Positions 1 to 9,222 of a stretch of 56,130 bases of DNA are shown here, in pieces (positions within the stretch are counted from its first letter, which is position 1; each line of letters begins with the position of its first letter). Made by a program: the position numbers and the translations under genes. Origin of the DNA: Zygophlyctis sp. KS116 (Eukaryota; Chytridiomycota); the NCBI GenBank assembly GCA_054661495.1, contig BAAFSQ010000041.1, positions 1 to 56,130 of the forward strand. Reading direction: 5' to 3'. Under the pieces are notes generated by a model that searched no databases, was not told the DNA's origin, and saw nothing but the letters and a program-made list of their open reading frames with translations.

Positions 1-864
1 AGAGAAAAAGACCAGTTGCCAGTGTAATTCTAGTGATTTTATGTTTTAGAAGAATGAGAGTCCAGGCAAGGAAGAGACTGTTGAGACTGTTGAAGAGACT
101 GTTGAGACTGTTGAAGAGACTGTTGAGACTGTTGAAGAGACTGTCGAGACTATTGAAAAGGAATCTACAAGTGCAAAAGGAATAATTCCTTCTCAACTTG
201 GGAATTTCTCTAAAAATAAAACTCAAGAAACTGTGTCTTTTCAGGATTATTCAAGTAGAAATTCTGATTTTAAAGGTCCAACATTTGGATCTAGCTCACA
301 GTTGTCAATGGGACTTTGGACTTTTCAAAGCAAGGAAGACTCGAAAAACTCTTTTGCTGAAATGTTAAACTCTCCAGTGAAAAAGAGGCCTAAAAAAGAC
401 TCTGAGTCTCAATCGGAATCTGATGAAGAAAAGAATGACGAGGAAGAATGGAGAGGAAATCATGATATTGAACCATGGGATCCGGAATCTTTAAAAACAG
501 GAGAAGAAGAGGAAGTTAACTTATTTACAACTAGGTGCAAATTGTTTACATGGGTAAAGAATGATTCTGATGGGAATTGGAAGGAAAGAGGATTGGGGAA
601 TTTAAAATTAAATACAGATTGTAATAGTAATGCAAGATTAGGTAATCTAAATTTCTAATTATAGTAATGAGAGCTGAAGGAGTGTTTAAAGTAATACTCA
701 ATGTTAGAATATTAAAGAATATGCCGTTAATGCATAGAAAAGATTCAAAATTTGTTGAATTTATTGCTTGTGAAACAGTACCAGATTTTACAAAATTTCT
801 AGTCAAAACAAGTTCAGTAGATGTTGCACAGGATTTGTATCAAGCGATAAAGGATATAATTTAG
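1..864 (+). CDS. Ran-binding-domain protein, Yrb2/RanBP3-like (5' end cut by window)
   Basis: Nucleo-cytoplasmic transport cofactor that should bind Ran-GTP through a C-terminal RanBD. Exons read as <1..23, 50..641 and 665..864, with introns of 26 and 23 bases. The first visible residues (RKRPVAS) resemble the KRPRE-type basic motif of yeast Yrb2. Next come an ETVETVE repeat tract (74-157), an FG-like segment (FGSSSQ) and an acidic stretch. The RanBD begins around EEEEVNLF, passes through WKERGLGNLKL and continues across the second intron as RLVMRAEGVFKVILN, which is the family hallmark. The stop is TAG at 862-864. Removing the 23-base intron restores the conserved LVMRA junction exactly. Yrb2/RanBP3 is favoured over Nup50 because of the short size and the basic N-terminus, but the true start is outside the window. 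Confidence 0.82.
74..157 (+). repeat. 21-bp coding tandem repeat, 4 copies (ETVETVE)
   Basis: Four in-frame copies of a 21-base unit coding ETVETVE, the last slightly diverged (GTC and ATT variants). It lies in the acidic, probably disordered N-terminal part of the RanBD protein. Confidence 0.85.
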
Positions 865-1246
865 AGAATTTTTGGAGGTAATAAATCAGAAAATCAAAAT
901 CAAGAGTTGAAAGTAGAATATCTGAGGTGGTATTTAAAGAGTATTTGATCTTCTCTTGATTGGGCCGATAACAAGATCCAGAGATTTTCTCTTTTTAACA
1001 TTCAAGTCTAATGCAGTTGATGCATCAGATTCACATTCGAGATTGAATGAAACTGATTTCATTCTCTTTCTTTGAACTGATGATGAATACATTTTATAAA
1101 GATTGGATGCCGCATAAACGCCAAACTTTAGCCGCTGTAGGAATTCTAAGAGAGATCAATTCTCTTTCAAGAATGCTGTATTGATGACTATATTCCATTT
1201 GCCAATCATTGTTCATTCAGTAAACGTCATCATTTAAATAACCGAA
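865..1246. other. Intergenic region without recognised gene
   Basis: This 382-base gap lies between the RanBD gene and the arrestin-like gene on the same strand. It is AT-rich and I find no open frame or tRNA in it. It presumably holds the 3' UTR of the first gene and the promoter of the second. Confidence 0.5.
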
Positions 1247-2470
1247 ATGGCTCCAAACATTTATGTCGTTTTGGATTCAAATGGGACAGTAGATAACAGC
1301 TATTTACCAGGATCATGGATCAGTGGAAGAGTTATTTTGAATCTATCAAGTCCACAAAAGACAAGAGGATTAAGGCTACAATTTAGGGGGTATGATCATG
1401 TAGAATTTACGGATACTAAAGAACGTCGATCTGGTAATCCTCATCATCGCCATCAGACCAAAGTTCGACGAGAGACTGTTGAATACTTTAATAATGTTAT
1501 AACTCTTTTAGGATATCCTAGAGGCCAATCTGTTTCTGAAAACGAACTCGTAGTGTTAAATCCGGGAAATTCAGAATTCCCATTTAGAATCCAGGTGCCG
1601 AATATGATTCTTCCTACAGCTATTATACTGAATTATGGAAGAACTTGCTATGAGATATCTTCTTATTTAGATATTGTAAACTGGTTTGATACATCCACAC
1701 CGAATTTTCAAATACTTATTAAAAGTTTAGTTGTTGTGAATACACCTGACTTGCTTCGCGGGGTGTCGATAAATCAAGAAAAAATAATGGGATGTTTTTC
1801 TAATCAAGGTGAAATTAGATCTGTAATTTCAATTGAAAAACAAGGATATTTACCAGGAGAAACAATAAATATAACCTGTAAAGTCACAAATATTTCAAAG
1901 AATACAACAATATATTCAATCGAGGCTTCTATTAAGGTTAAAACTGTCTTTTCGGCGATGAGTTCCGAAAGACACCAATCGGATAAAGTTTGTTATATCG
2001 TATATCCTCAAACATTCTCGCCTCAAAGTCCTGCAGCCTTGACAACAGTTGTTCAAATTACTATTCCTAATGATACTCTTTGCTCAAGAAATAATTCACG
2101 GCTCATAAGTATGCAACATTTTCTTAAATTAAAATTAAATTACGGGAAATTTGGAAGTAACATTGAACATGTGCTGCCTATCGTCATTGGTAATAGTCTG
2201 CTAGATACTCAAGCCTCACAAGTACATCATCAACCTCAACAGGGATATCCACAGCCAGCTTATCAGCAACAACAAAATGGATATGATAAACAACAAGATG
2301 GATATCAGCAACAACAACATGGATATGATAAACAACAAGATGAATATCAGAATCAACAAGATGAATATCAGAATCAACAACATGAATATCAGAATCAACA
2401 ACATGGATATCAGGATCAGCAACTACAACATGGATATGATCAGCGAAAAAATGGATATCCAGGCTCATAA
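1247..2470 (+). CDS. Arrestin-domain protein (alpha-arrestin/ARRDC-like) with Q/Y-rich tail
   Basis: A single-exon gene of 407 residues. The first about 160 residues fit an arrestin N domain: a beta-rich start, LPGSWISGRVIL, the LQFRGYDHVEF strand, and later FPFRIQVPNMILPTAIILN, which resembles the FxFxLPxxLP motif of alpha-arrestins. A second beta-rich domain starts near IRSVISIEKQGYLPGETI (about 190-310), as in the arrestin C domain. The last about 75 residues are a GYxxQQ-type repeat tail. I see no PPxY motif, which classical alpha-arrestins use to recruit Nedd4/Rsp5 ligases, so ligase recruitment is not supported. Likely role: membrane cargo adaptor (inferred from the fold). The start at 1247 is the first ATG after a gene-free region. 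Confidence 0.75.
   Translation: MAPNIYVVLDSNGTVDNSYLPGSWISGRVILNLSSPQKTRGLRLQFRGYDHVEFTDTKERRSGNPHHRHQTKVRRETVEYFNNVITLLGYPRGQSVSENELVVLNPGNSEFPFRIQVPNMILPTAIILNYGRTCYEISSYLDIVNWFDTSTPNFQILIKSLVVVNTPDLLRGVSINQEKIMGCFSNQGEIRSVISIEKQGYLPGETINITCKVTNISKNTTIYSIEASIKVKTVFSAMSSERHQSDKVCYIVYPQTFSPQSPAALTTVVQITIPNDTLCSRNNSRLISMQHFLKLKLNYGKFGSNIEHVLPIVIGNSLLDTQASQVHHQPQQGYPQPAYQQQQNGYDKQQDGYQQQQHGYDKQQDEYQNQQDEYQNQQHEYQNQQHGYQDQQLQHGYDQRKNGYPGS
2275..2440 (+). repeat. 24-bp coding tandem repeats (GYxxQQ / EYQNQQ type)
   Basis: The tail of the arrestin-like gene consists of imperfect 24-base units encoding variants of GYDKQQD, GYQQQQH and EYQNQQH. The units differ by point changes, as in a tract that expanded by slippage or unequal exchange. 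The reading frame is kept throughout. Confidence 0.8.
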
Positions 2471-2680
2471 CTGATAATAACTCTGATCGTATTTGCAATA
2501 TTCACTTTAATTTCTGATGTCGATAAATTTCATAATGTTAATTTTATTTACTGATAAATTAATAAAGTTATTGAGGAATTTCCGAAGAGAGCATGTTTTT
2601 ATTGAGGTTTCTTAAAAAACTAATTTTTAATTTGTCATTCTTAATTATCAATATGTTTAACCCTGAAAAAGCGGTAATCA

Positions 2681-2763
2681 CCGAACATAGCTCAGTTGGA
2701 AGAGCACGAGACTGTAATACAATAGTTATCTCGGTGTCCCCAGTTCGATCCTGGGTGTTCGGA
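2681..2763 (+). tRNA. tRNA-Tyr (GTA) with a 10-base intron
   Basis: A complete cloverleaf can be folded by hand. The acceptor stem is CCGAACA with TGTTCGG, giving the C1-G72 pair expected of eukaryotic tRNA-Tyr. The D-stem is GCTC/GAGC, the anticodon stem CGAGA/TCTCG, and the T-arm CCCAG-TTCGATC-CTGGG. The anticodon is GTA (2714-2716). Bases 2718-2727 are extra and sit after position 37, exactly where tRNA-Tyr introns lie in other eukaryotes. The internal A and B boxes are present. Length is 73 + 10 bases without CCA. Confidence 0.96.
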
Positions 2764-2771
2764 TTTTTTTT
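2764..2771 (+). terminator. RNA polymerase III terminator (T8)
   Basis: A run of eight T directly follows the discriminator base of the tRNA-Tyr gene, a standard Pol III stop signal. Confidence 0.85.
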
Positions 2772-2911
2772 GGGTATTTGTGATTTTTAAATTTTTGGTA
2801 TCGTATATCTGATTTTCCTCGAGAAACTGATTTGTCACCAATTTTTTCATCAATAAACTACGTTTAAAAAACAGCTGCTTGTTTATCAAATCGTAAATAT
2901 TTATGTAGTGA

Positions 2912-3799
2912 CTAAATCTTTAATGCCAAATTACGTGCCATTTTCTTTCTATATTCACAAACTTGATCACTAGAGAAATCCAAAGCCTCTCCCTTTGCAA
3001 TCCTATGAGCAGTTAAACATGTATGAACACCACATGAATTCCCATCAATCTGCAGTGGTGAGTCTCCTGCCTTTATACAAAATTTCAAATCCTCGATTGT
3101 CCTTAAAATCGGAGACTTTATTTGATCAATATTACTTAAATATTGCTCTGCTTCTTTTATCAGTATAGGCAATAATTGAGAGTAAACCTTTTTCAGCTTT
3201 TGAACTGAAGATCCTAAAGAATCATACTGAATGATTTCCATTTTTCCTATATAAATTACACCCAAAGACCAATGCGTATTTCCATGATTAATTGGAAATA
3301 TTACATGATCGTATTCAAATAAATACTTTTTGACTATTGCTTTCCTTAACCAACTTGAAACATTTAGTCCCCTTTCAAGATTTGTAAAAAAGAATGAATT
3401 TAGAAATATCGATTTAGGATATGCAGCTCCTAAAAGTTTGAAAAATGCATTAATCATTTCATCATTGAGCCAAGAGTTTGATTTTTCAAGAGTCTTTAAG
3501 AGCAATCTTGTAATTGGAATATTATCTAAATAAATCTGAACAAAATCCTCGAATAATGTAGATTTTGTATAATATTCTGATCGGATAGAATCTATAATTT
3601 CTTTTGATAGTCGACCTGAATTAAAAGATTGATAATCATCTGCAGAGTCTGTAGAGTCTGAATCAAGCGTTAGATCTATAATTTCCAAATCATCATGCGC
3701 CTTTGATTTTGTATTTACAACAACCATACTTAATTTACTCATTGATTCTGTTAACGGATCCCCATCAAAATCATTATCGCAAATATAAATCTTGTTCAT
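2912..3799 (-). CDS. Ulp1/SENP-family SUMO protease (C48 cysteine peptidase)
   Basis: A 295-residue single-exon protein. Residues about 95-290 form the C48 protease domain: WLNDEMINAFF (110-120), then the catalytic triad His176 (in NTHWSLG), Asp193 (in QYDSLGS) and Cys256 (in QIDGNSCGVH), with the oxyanion-hole Gln250. It should mature SUMO precursors and remove SUMO from substrates. The N-terminal part contains EIIDLTLDSDSTDS (39-52), a hydrophobic core followed by acidic and serine residues, which is the textbook form of a SUMO-interacting motif. The SUMO gene lies 1.6 kb away at 5375. The ATG at 3799 is the first in the frame. The stop is TAG. Confidence 0.93.
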   Translation of the reverse strand: MNKIYICDNDFDGDPLTESMSKLSMVVVNTKSKAHDDLEIIDLTLDSDSTDSADDYQSFNSGRLSKEIIDSIRSEYYTKSTLFEDFVQIYLDNIPITRLLLKTLEKSNSWLNDEMINAFFKLLGAAYPKSIFLNSFFFTNLERGLNVSSWLRKAIVKKYLFEYDHVIFPINHGNTHWSLGVIYIGKMEIIQYDSLGSSVQKLKKVYSQLLPILIKEAEQYLSNIDQIKSPILRTIEDLKFCIKAGDSPLQIDGNSCGVHTCLTAHRIAKGEALDFSSDQVCEYRKKMARNLALKI

Positions 3800-4000
3800 T
3801 TCTAGTTTGCCCTAAATTCTATAATTCTCTAGCATTGCTTTTTGTTAGTCTGATCATACACTAGAAATATAAGCAAGGCATATCTAAAGATTGTGAGCCA
3901 TGTCACTGAATTCACTGGCGATCCAAAAGATCCAATCAAAGTTGAGGCGTCTGGCGTTTGTTTGTTTGCTGCTCTTTTAAAAAACTAAACCGAAATTCAA

Positions 4001-5248
4001 ATGGAACCTTTGACCGATAGACCAAGCGGATATCCTGGAAATCTTACTCCAGAACAAACCAAAGTTTTTGCGGATTTCAAGACTGCACTCTCTCGCCGAT
4101 TCTCTTCTCCTACATATGATGATATTCCAGTAAGCTAAAGTTTGCATTAATCAAAGATTGCTTTATGGGGTGTTTCTCTTCCAAGAAGAACTGCAAAAGG
4201 TGATATAAATTCTGCTCAAGAAGCAATCTTGCTAAAGTTCTTGAGAGATGCAAGATGGAATCCAAATGAAGCTGCATCAAGAATTGCTGCTACTTTGAAA
4301 TGGAGAGTTGAATTTAAAATTGAAAACCTTAATAAGGAAAAGTGGAGTGAAGAATTAAGCAAGGCTTGTTTTGTGAATGGTGTGGATCGTAATGGTAATC
4401 CAATCATCTATACCAATTATGCTCTCATGTCAAAATTAGGATTATTATCTGATCCTGAAAAGTTTACTAGATGGAGAATTCATGTATTGGAAAAAGCTTT
4501 ACAAAAAGCTGATTTTGCTTCTGGTTGTGAAAAGATCACTCAAGTTTTTGATTGGACTGGAATAGGACTATTCCTTGATTCTAGAATCAATGATTCTAAT
4601 AGTAGATTAGCGTCTATTACTAAACTATATTATCCAGAATGCTTTGAATACAAGGCTCAAATTAATATTTCTGGATTGAAAGAGTTTCTTATCAAACTTG
4701 GAAACTTTTTTACTGGTGACTTGACTAGTAATTTAGCAATTACACCTGCAAATGTTCGTCCAGCATTATTGGAAATTATTTCTCCAGATTCTATTATTCC
4801 AGAATTTGGTGGTTTTGATCCTTTACCACCTGGAACTGAATCTGTAGTATTATGTCAAAGAGTTTTGGCTGGTAAAACATTTTCTCATGAAGCCCCTGCC
4901 AATAAAGGAGATGTTATACATTATTCATATATTTGCAAAGAAGGAGATATTACTGGATCTTATGGCTTTAAAAAAGAAGGAAAGAAATACTTGGATGATA
5001 AGAACCAAATTGCTAAAAAAGACAGTGGAAAAGGAATTTATGAAGTTGATCGTAAAGGTGCATTTGTAATGTCTTTTGCAAATGAAGATCCTACTGGTGA
5101 AAAAACAATTTATTTCCGTGCTTCAGTGGTTGTCAAGGATGACACTAAAGTAGACAAGAAAAAATCTAAAAAAGATAAAAAGGAAAATCGTAAATCTGCA
5201 GCTGTTACATCATCAGAAGCAGTACATGATTCTGAAAAGGAAACTTAA
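4001..5248 (+). CDS. Sec14-like CRAL-TRIO protein with C-terminal GOLD-like domain
   Basis: Two exons, 4001-4129 and 4157-5248, with a 27-base phase-0 intron; 406 residues. The join gives DDIP-IALWGVSLP, matching the LWGV motif that precedes the CRAL-TRIO N-terminal region in patellin/Sec14L proteins. KFLRDARWN is the CRAL-TRIO N signature. The lipid-binding lobe runs to about residue 260 (LASITKLYYPE, then IIPEFGG). After it, residues about 285-370 (GDVIHYSYIC through YFRASVVV) look like a beta-rich GOLD domain, followed by a Lys-rich tail. Likely role: phosphoinositide or lipid transfer linked to membrane traffic, inferred from family. Its promoter is shared with the divergent SUMO protease gene (3800-4000). 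Confidence 0.85.
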
Positions 5249-5300
5249 AATTAGAAAACAAAGAGAAACATCAATTTTTATGATTAGAGTTTGATTCTTG

Positions 5301-5356
5301 AGGTGAGCGTTCAGATCCAAAGGTGAGCGTTCAGATCTAAAGGTGAGCGTTCAGGT
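5301..5356 (+). repeat. 20-bp tandem repeat upstream of SUMO (2.8 copies)
   Basis: Three near-identical copies of AGGTGAGCGTTCAGATCYAA lie head to tail, the last shortened, ending 18 bases before the SUMO start codon. Each copy contains AGGTGAGC, which resembles a splice donor. It may be a promoter element or simple slippage in the leader. Confidence 0.8.
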
Positions 5357-5374
5357 TCCTTACTGTTAAAAAGA

Positions 5375-5684
5375 ATGTCAGAGTCTCAACCAACTGAAGA
5401 GAAAAAAGTCGAACATATTAATCTTAAAGTCGTCGGACCTGATGGAGGAGAAGTCGCATTCAAGATCAAAAAGACTACAAACTTATCTAAACTCATGGAA
5501 GCATATGCTACTAAAACTGGACAAGTAATTTTATCTATTTAATGGAAAGAGAATAGCAGATGTAAGATTTCTTTATGAAGGAGAAAGACTCAAGGGACAT
5601 GAAAATCCGACTGATTTAGATATGGAAGATGGCGATCAAATTCAGGCTTTAATTGAACAACAGGGAGGTCAATACAGGATTTAG
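5375..5684 (+). CDS. SUMO (small ubiquitin-like modifier) precursor
   Basis: Two exons, 5375-5524 and 5550-5684, with a 25-base phase-0 intron; 94 residues. The ubiquitin-like fold is recognisable: [28 protein letters not shown], then after the intron [10 protein letters not shown] and [19 protein letters not shown]. The diglycine is followed by a four-residue tail (QYRI) that a Ulp protease must remove before conjugation. Splicing restores the usual spacing between the Gly of the first half and the RFLYEG motif. The short N-terminus carries no clear consensus site for SUMO chain formation. Its probable processing enzyme is encoded at 2912-3799. Confidence 0.95.
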
Positions 5685-5830
5685 TATTGTTTTTAAGAAA
5701 TTCCTTTATTCTTTTATATTTCATTCTTGATGAGGATGGTACATAGCATGTAATGGTTGTTAAAGATCTGCACGTAAATGTGGCACTTTTTAGGCGCAAT
5801 TAAACGACTGAATTTCTCCGGATAACTGAT

Positions 5831-7453
5831 ATGGCAAAGAAGAAAAAGGAAAGGCCGGACAACTCTGATAACGAATCAATCATTGGTGCTTTTGAATTAC
5901 AACCAGAGAGGAGGAAATCATTTACAAGAATTTCACAAACATTCTTCAAGATCTTTAGAAGGATTTCTGTTTGGATTGCAATCATATCAATGTTACAATA
6001 TAGATACTGGACAGGTATTATTTTTTAAATTTTATATCAGGGAGAATTCAATGGCCTCTGACTTGTAATTTGTTTGGGTTAAGATGTCCGGTTTGGCCGG
6101 TATTAGGGACGGTATCAGATGGTTATGAGAGTATTGTAGATGCATTTAAGAGGAATTTTGAAGGTGGGTTTGAAGTCGGTGCTAGTTTTTCTGCATATGG
6201 TATGAAATTTAGGAATTTTTACTAAAGTGGGTCAAGTACCAGTCTGTGAATTATATGGCGGATTTCATAACAAGTATTATAAAAGGCCGTAACTTGAATT
6301 TTTATAATAATTTTAGCTATGATCCTTCAACTTTACAATTGGTGTTTTCTTCGTCAAAATTTGTGGTATTTTTTAAAATCTAAAGAAAAGGAATCTGTTG
6401 TTGTAGCGTATCTTGTAAATAAAGGGGTACTAGATTATGATGAAAAAATATCTACTTATTGGCCAGAGTTTTCTCAAGGAAATAAGGAAAATGTGACTGT
6501 TAAAAATGTTTGTTTTTTCATACCTAAAAAATAGTTGTTGGGGCATAGAGCGGGTGTGACTTATTTAGATAGACCTCCTACATTTCAGGAATTAGCGGAT
6601 TTAGATAGACTTGCGGTATTATTAGCTAAACAACCTCATAATTTTAATGGAACGGATGTTCAAGGCTATCATGCAGTAGGATTTATAATTTTTAAATTTT
6701 TAGATTACTAGAGGTTGGTATTTGAATGAGATTGCAAGAAGAGTTGATCCCATGAATAGGACTCTAGGACAAATTATAAAGGAAGATTTTATGGATATTT
6801 TAGATATTGAATACTATTTAGGACTGCCAGCAGAGTTGGAACATCGCATATCACCCTTGATTGGTTATCCAGCTTTGAGGACTCTAGCAAAAGTTTTAGT
6901 TCCTTCTTATTTTCAAAAAGGAAAAGTTGCATCTGGTATAGCAAAGATTTTAAATGTAAACTCGCTAAGTTATAAGGCGACGGTTGGTACAAATCCAAAA
7001 CAAATTAGAATGTGGCCTCATACACATAACAGAAAAGAAATTTGGTTCTCTGAAGGTCCTAGCTATGGAGGGATAACGAATGCTAAATCACTTGCTCGAT
7101 TTGCTGCATTGATTGCTAATGAAGGTTCATTTGGTTTAGCAAACTTAATTTCTCCTCGTCTAGTTAGAGAGTCACTTGAACATTTACCGTGGATGCCTGA
7201 TGCTGTTGTTTCTAGAAACGTCACTTTTAGTGTTGGAGGATGGGGAATGAATCTCAAATTTCCTGGATCAGATCTAGAGTGGATTGGATGGGGTGGAGTT
7301 GGTGGGAGTATGGTGTTTTTTAATCGTGAAACAAAAATCTCTTTTGCATACGTAATGAATTCGATGACTCTATCTGGTATTGGAGATCATCGTTCTTTTG
7401 CACTCATATCAGAGCTTGTAAGGTGTTATAATGACCTTCAACAGAAATCATAA
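5831..7453 (+). CDS. Serine beta-lactamase-like (class C/EstB/LACTB-type) protein, membrane-anchored
   Basis: Seven exons (5831-6014, 6041-6199, 6228-6288, 6317-6365, 6391-6507, 6535-6675, 6704-7453) with introns of 25-28 bases; 486 residues. The SxxK nucleophile motif is SSSK in LVFSSSKFV, followed by VVAYLVNKGVLDYDE and the LLGHRAG segment typical of EstB/LACTB families. The second catalytic motif is Y-x-N in GWYLNEI, and WIGWGGVGGS near the end takes the place of the KTG/HxG strand. A hydrophobic stretch near residues 40-55 (ISVWIAIISM) may be a membrane anchor. The substrate is unknown; eukaryotic members include peptidases and esterases. It ends 22 bases from the end of the convergent ADCK-like gene, whose domain is fused to this one in plants. 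Confidence 0.85.
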
Positions 7454-7475
7454 AAGAATTAAAATAGTAAATGAA

Positions 7476-9100
7476 TCAATTGATTTTTGACTTGATAGCA
7501 CGATCAGCAATTGGCCCCCATGCTGTAGCTACCGAAACTGGATGATTGAGCATATGTCCCACACCTCTTAATAACAGAGACAATCTAACTGGCATGATCA
7601 AAAAATCTGCGGTCTTGTTCCATGGATCTTTGGCATAGAGTTTATCTATATATTGTTGAATATTCAAACCTTCCGTAATATGTCTACCATCTTGATCCAT
7701 CACCACCTGATTAACTTTAAATATAACATCTCTATCAAAAAACTTGCTTTCATATCCTAATTCTATACTCTTTTGGACAACTGCTTCAATGTCGTGATTG
7801 GCCAAATGAAGAATTAATTCTGCCAAATTCAATCTTTCCTCATCGCTCAGACGTTTCACTTGACCATAATCAATCATACCAATTCTTCCATCCTTGAGAA
7901 GCAAAAAATTACCAGGATGAGGATCTGAATTGAAAACTCCATTAACCAGCAACTGATGCCCATGTGCCTTGAGCAAAGTATCCATAATTTTTGAAGAATT
8001 CAATGGAATAAAAGATTTCGCATAATTAATTCGGTAATTTGTAAACACTGATAACAATAAATTTCCAACCCAAACAAATACATTAATTGTTGTATCTTTT
8101 GCATATAAAGCTTTTCTATAAATTTCTAATTGGAATGCTGATGGACCATTATATGGAGGAGGAAGACCTCATTTAGCTATTTTATCCTTTATTTCCCTTT
8201 CCAGCTGTTTCGGATCCATCCCTTTTATTCGTGCATAATCATTTAATTGTGTTCTTATACCATCAATCAGTTTTGGTCCTTCTAAAAACTCCATTGTCAA
8301 TACATTTTTGGAACAGTAGTTATCAAATGGTTTTGGAACCACTAAAACACTATCAAAACCGGCTTTACTCATATTTCTTCGAACATCATTCAAGTTCTGA
8401 GCCTCGTGTCGATAATCAAATTCCGTTGTAAACATTTTTGAAACTTCATCCATCATCACCAGCTGTTCTGGAGCAAATACTTTACAAAAACGACGGGCCG
8501 CATTTATGTCATTTTTTAAAAGCCTTTCTGACTCTGGAGATTGTACTTTTACTGCAACCGGTACTTTTCTACCATTTTGATAAATATGTGCCTTATGAAC
8601 TTGTCCTATTGAAGCAGATCCTATAGGAGTATCATTAAAATCATGAAAAACAGTCTCAAATTCTTTTAATCCGAGTCCCTCCACTATAATTTCTTTTGCC
8701 TGTTTTCCTGAAAGTGAAGGAGGAACTTGATCTTCCAGAACTCTTAATTTTTCAATATAGACTTCAGGTAAATCATTAGCACGATTTGCCCTATAAAATC
8801 AACTAAAAGTAAAAAATACATAACTTGAGCAACTTTGATATAAAATCCCCTCAAATCCCTTAAAGTCTCCATCACTTTATCAGAATATTTATCATGCAAT
8901 TCCTGCCATTCCGCATCTTCTAAACTTGAATTTTTAGGAAACGTCTTGAGTTTCAATTCTACAAATCTGTAGTGTGAGATGACTGGTCCCAATTCCTTAA
9001 ATAGAGTACATGTTCTCTTAAAATCATCATTATAGTTGTATAAATAAGTTGTTGATCCTGCAGTAGCAGCCAATCCTCCGCCAATTAACCGTCTGATCAT
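7476..9100 (-). CDS. ABC1/ADCK (UbiB) atypical kinase, interrupted by an in-frame TGA
   Basis: Two exons, 9100-8820 and 8790-7476, with a 29-base intron; 532 codons counting one internal TGA. ABC1 hallmarks: a hydrophobic N-terminus (GGLAATAGSTTYLY), a KxGQ-like GFYIKVAQVM, the SASIGQVHKA loop, VAVKVQ (lysine), MEFLEG, the catalytic NSDPHPGN and the metal-binding IDYGQVKRL. The TGA (8171-8169) lies between KDKIAK and GLPPPYNGPS, in a variable linker, with conserved sequence in the same frame on both sides. No GT donor lies close enough for a normal-sized intron to remove it. Either the locus is a recent pseudogene, or there is readthrough or a sequence error. ABC1 kinases usually act in mitochondrial or plastid lipid/quinone metabolism. 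Confidence 0.8.
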
Positions 9101-9222
9101 TTTCGGACAACAGTGTCTGTCCCATCTTTAAGTCCTGTTCCATCTATTCCGTCTTTATAGCCCATTCAACCATTATCAACCAAAGATAAATTGTCATTTA
9201 AAAGTAGAATATCAAGCATAAA

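Noticed and set aside
2184-2498. Minus-strand repetitive protein (DIHVVDSDIHLV type)
   Set aside because: It is the antisense of the Gln/Tyr repeat tail of the arrestin-like gene.
5301-5356. CRISPR-like array
   Set aside because: Units are directly adjacent without spacers and the genome is eukaryotic.
8169-8171. TGA as selenocysteine or reassigned codon
   Set aside because: The position is a variable linker, no SECIS-like hairpin is evident by eye, and TGA seems to end other genes (LRR loci, mL59). Trp is written TGG throughout.
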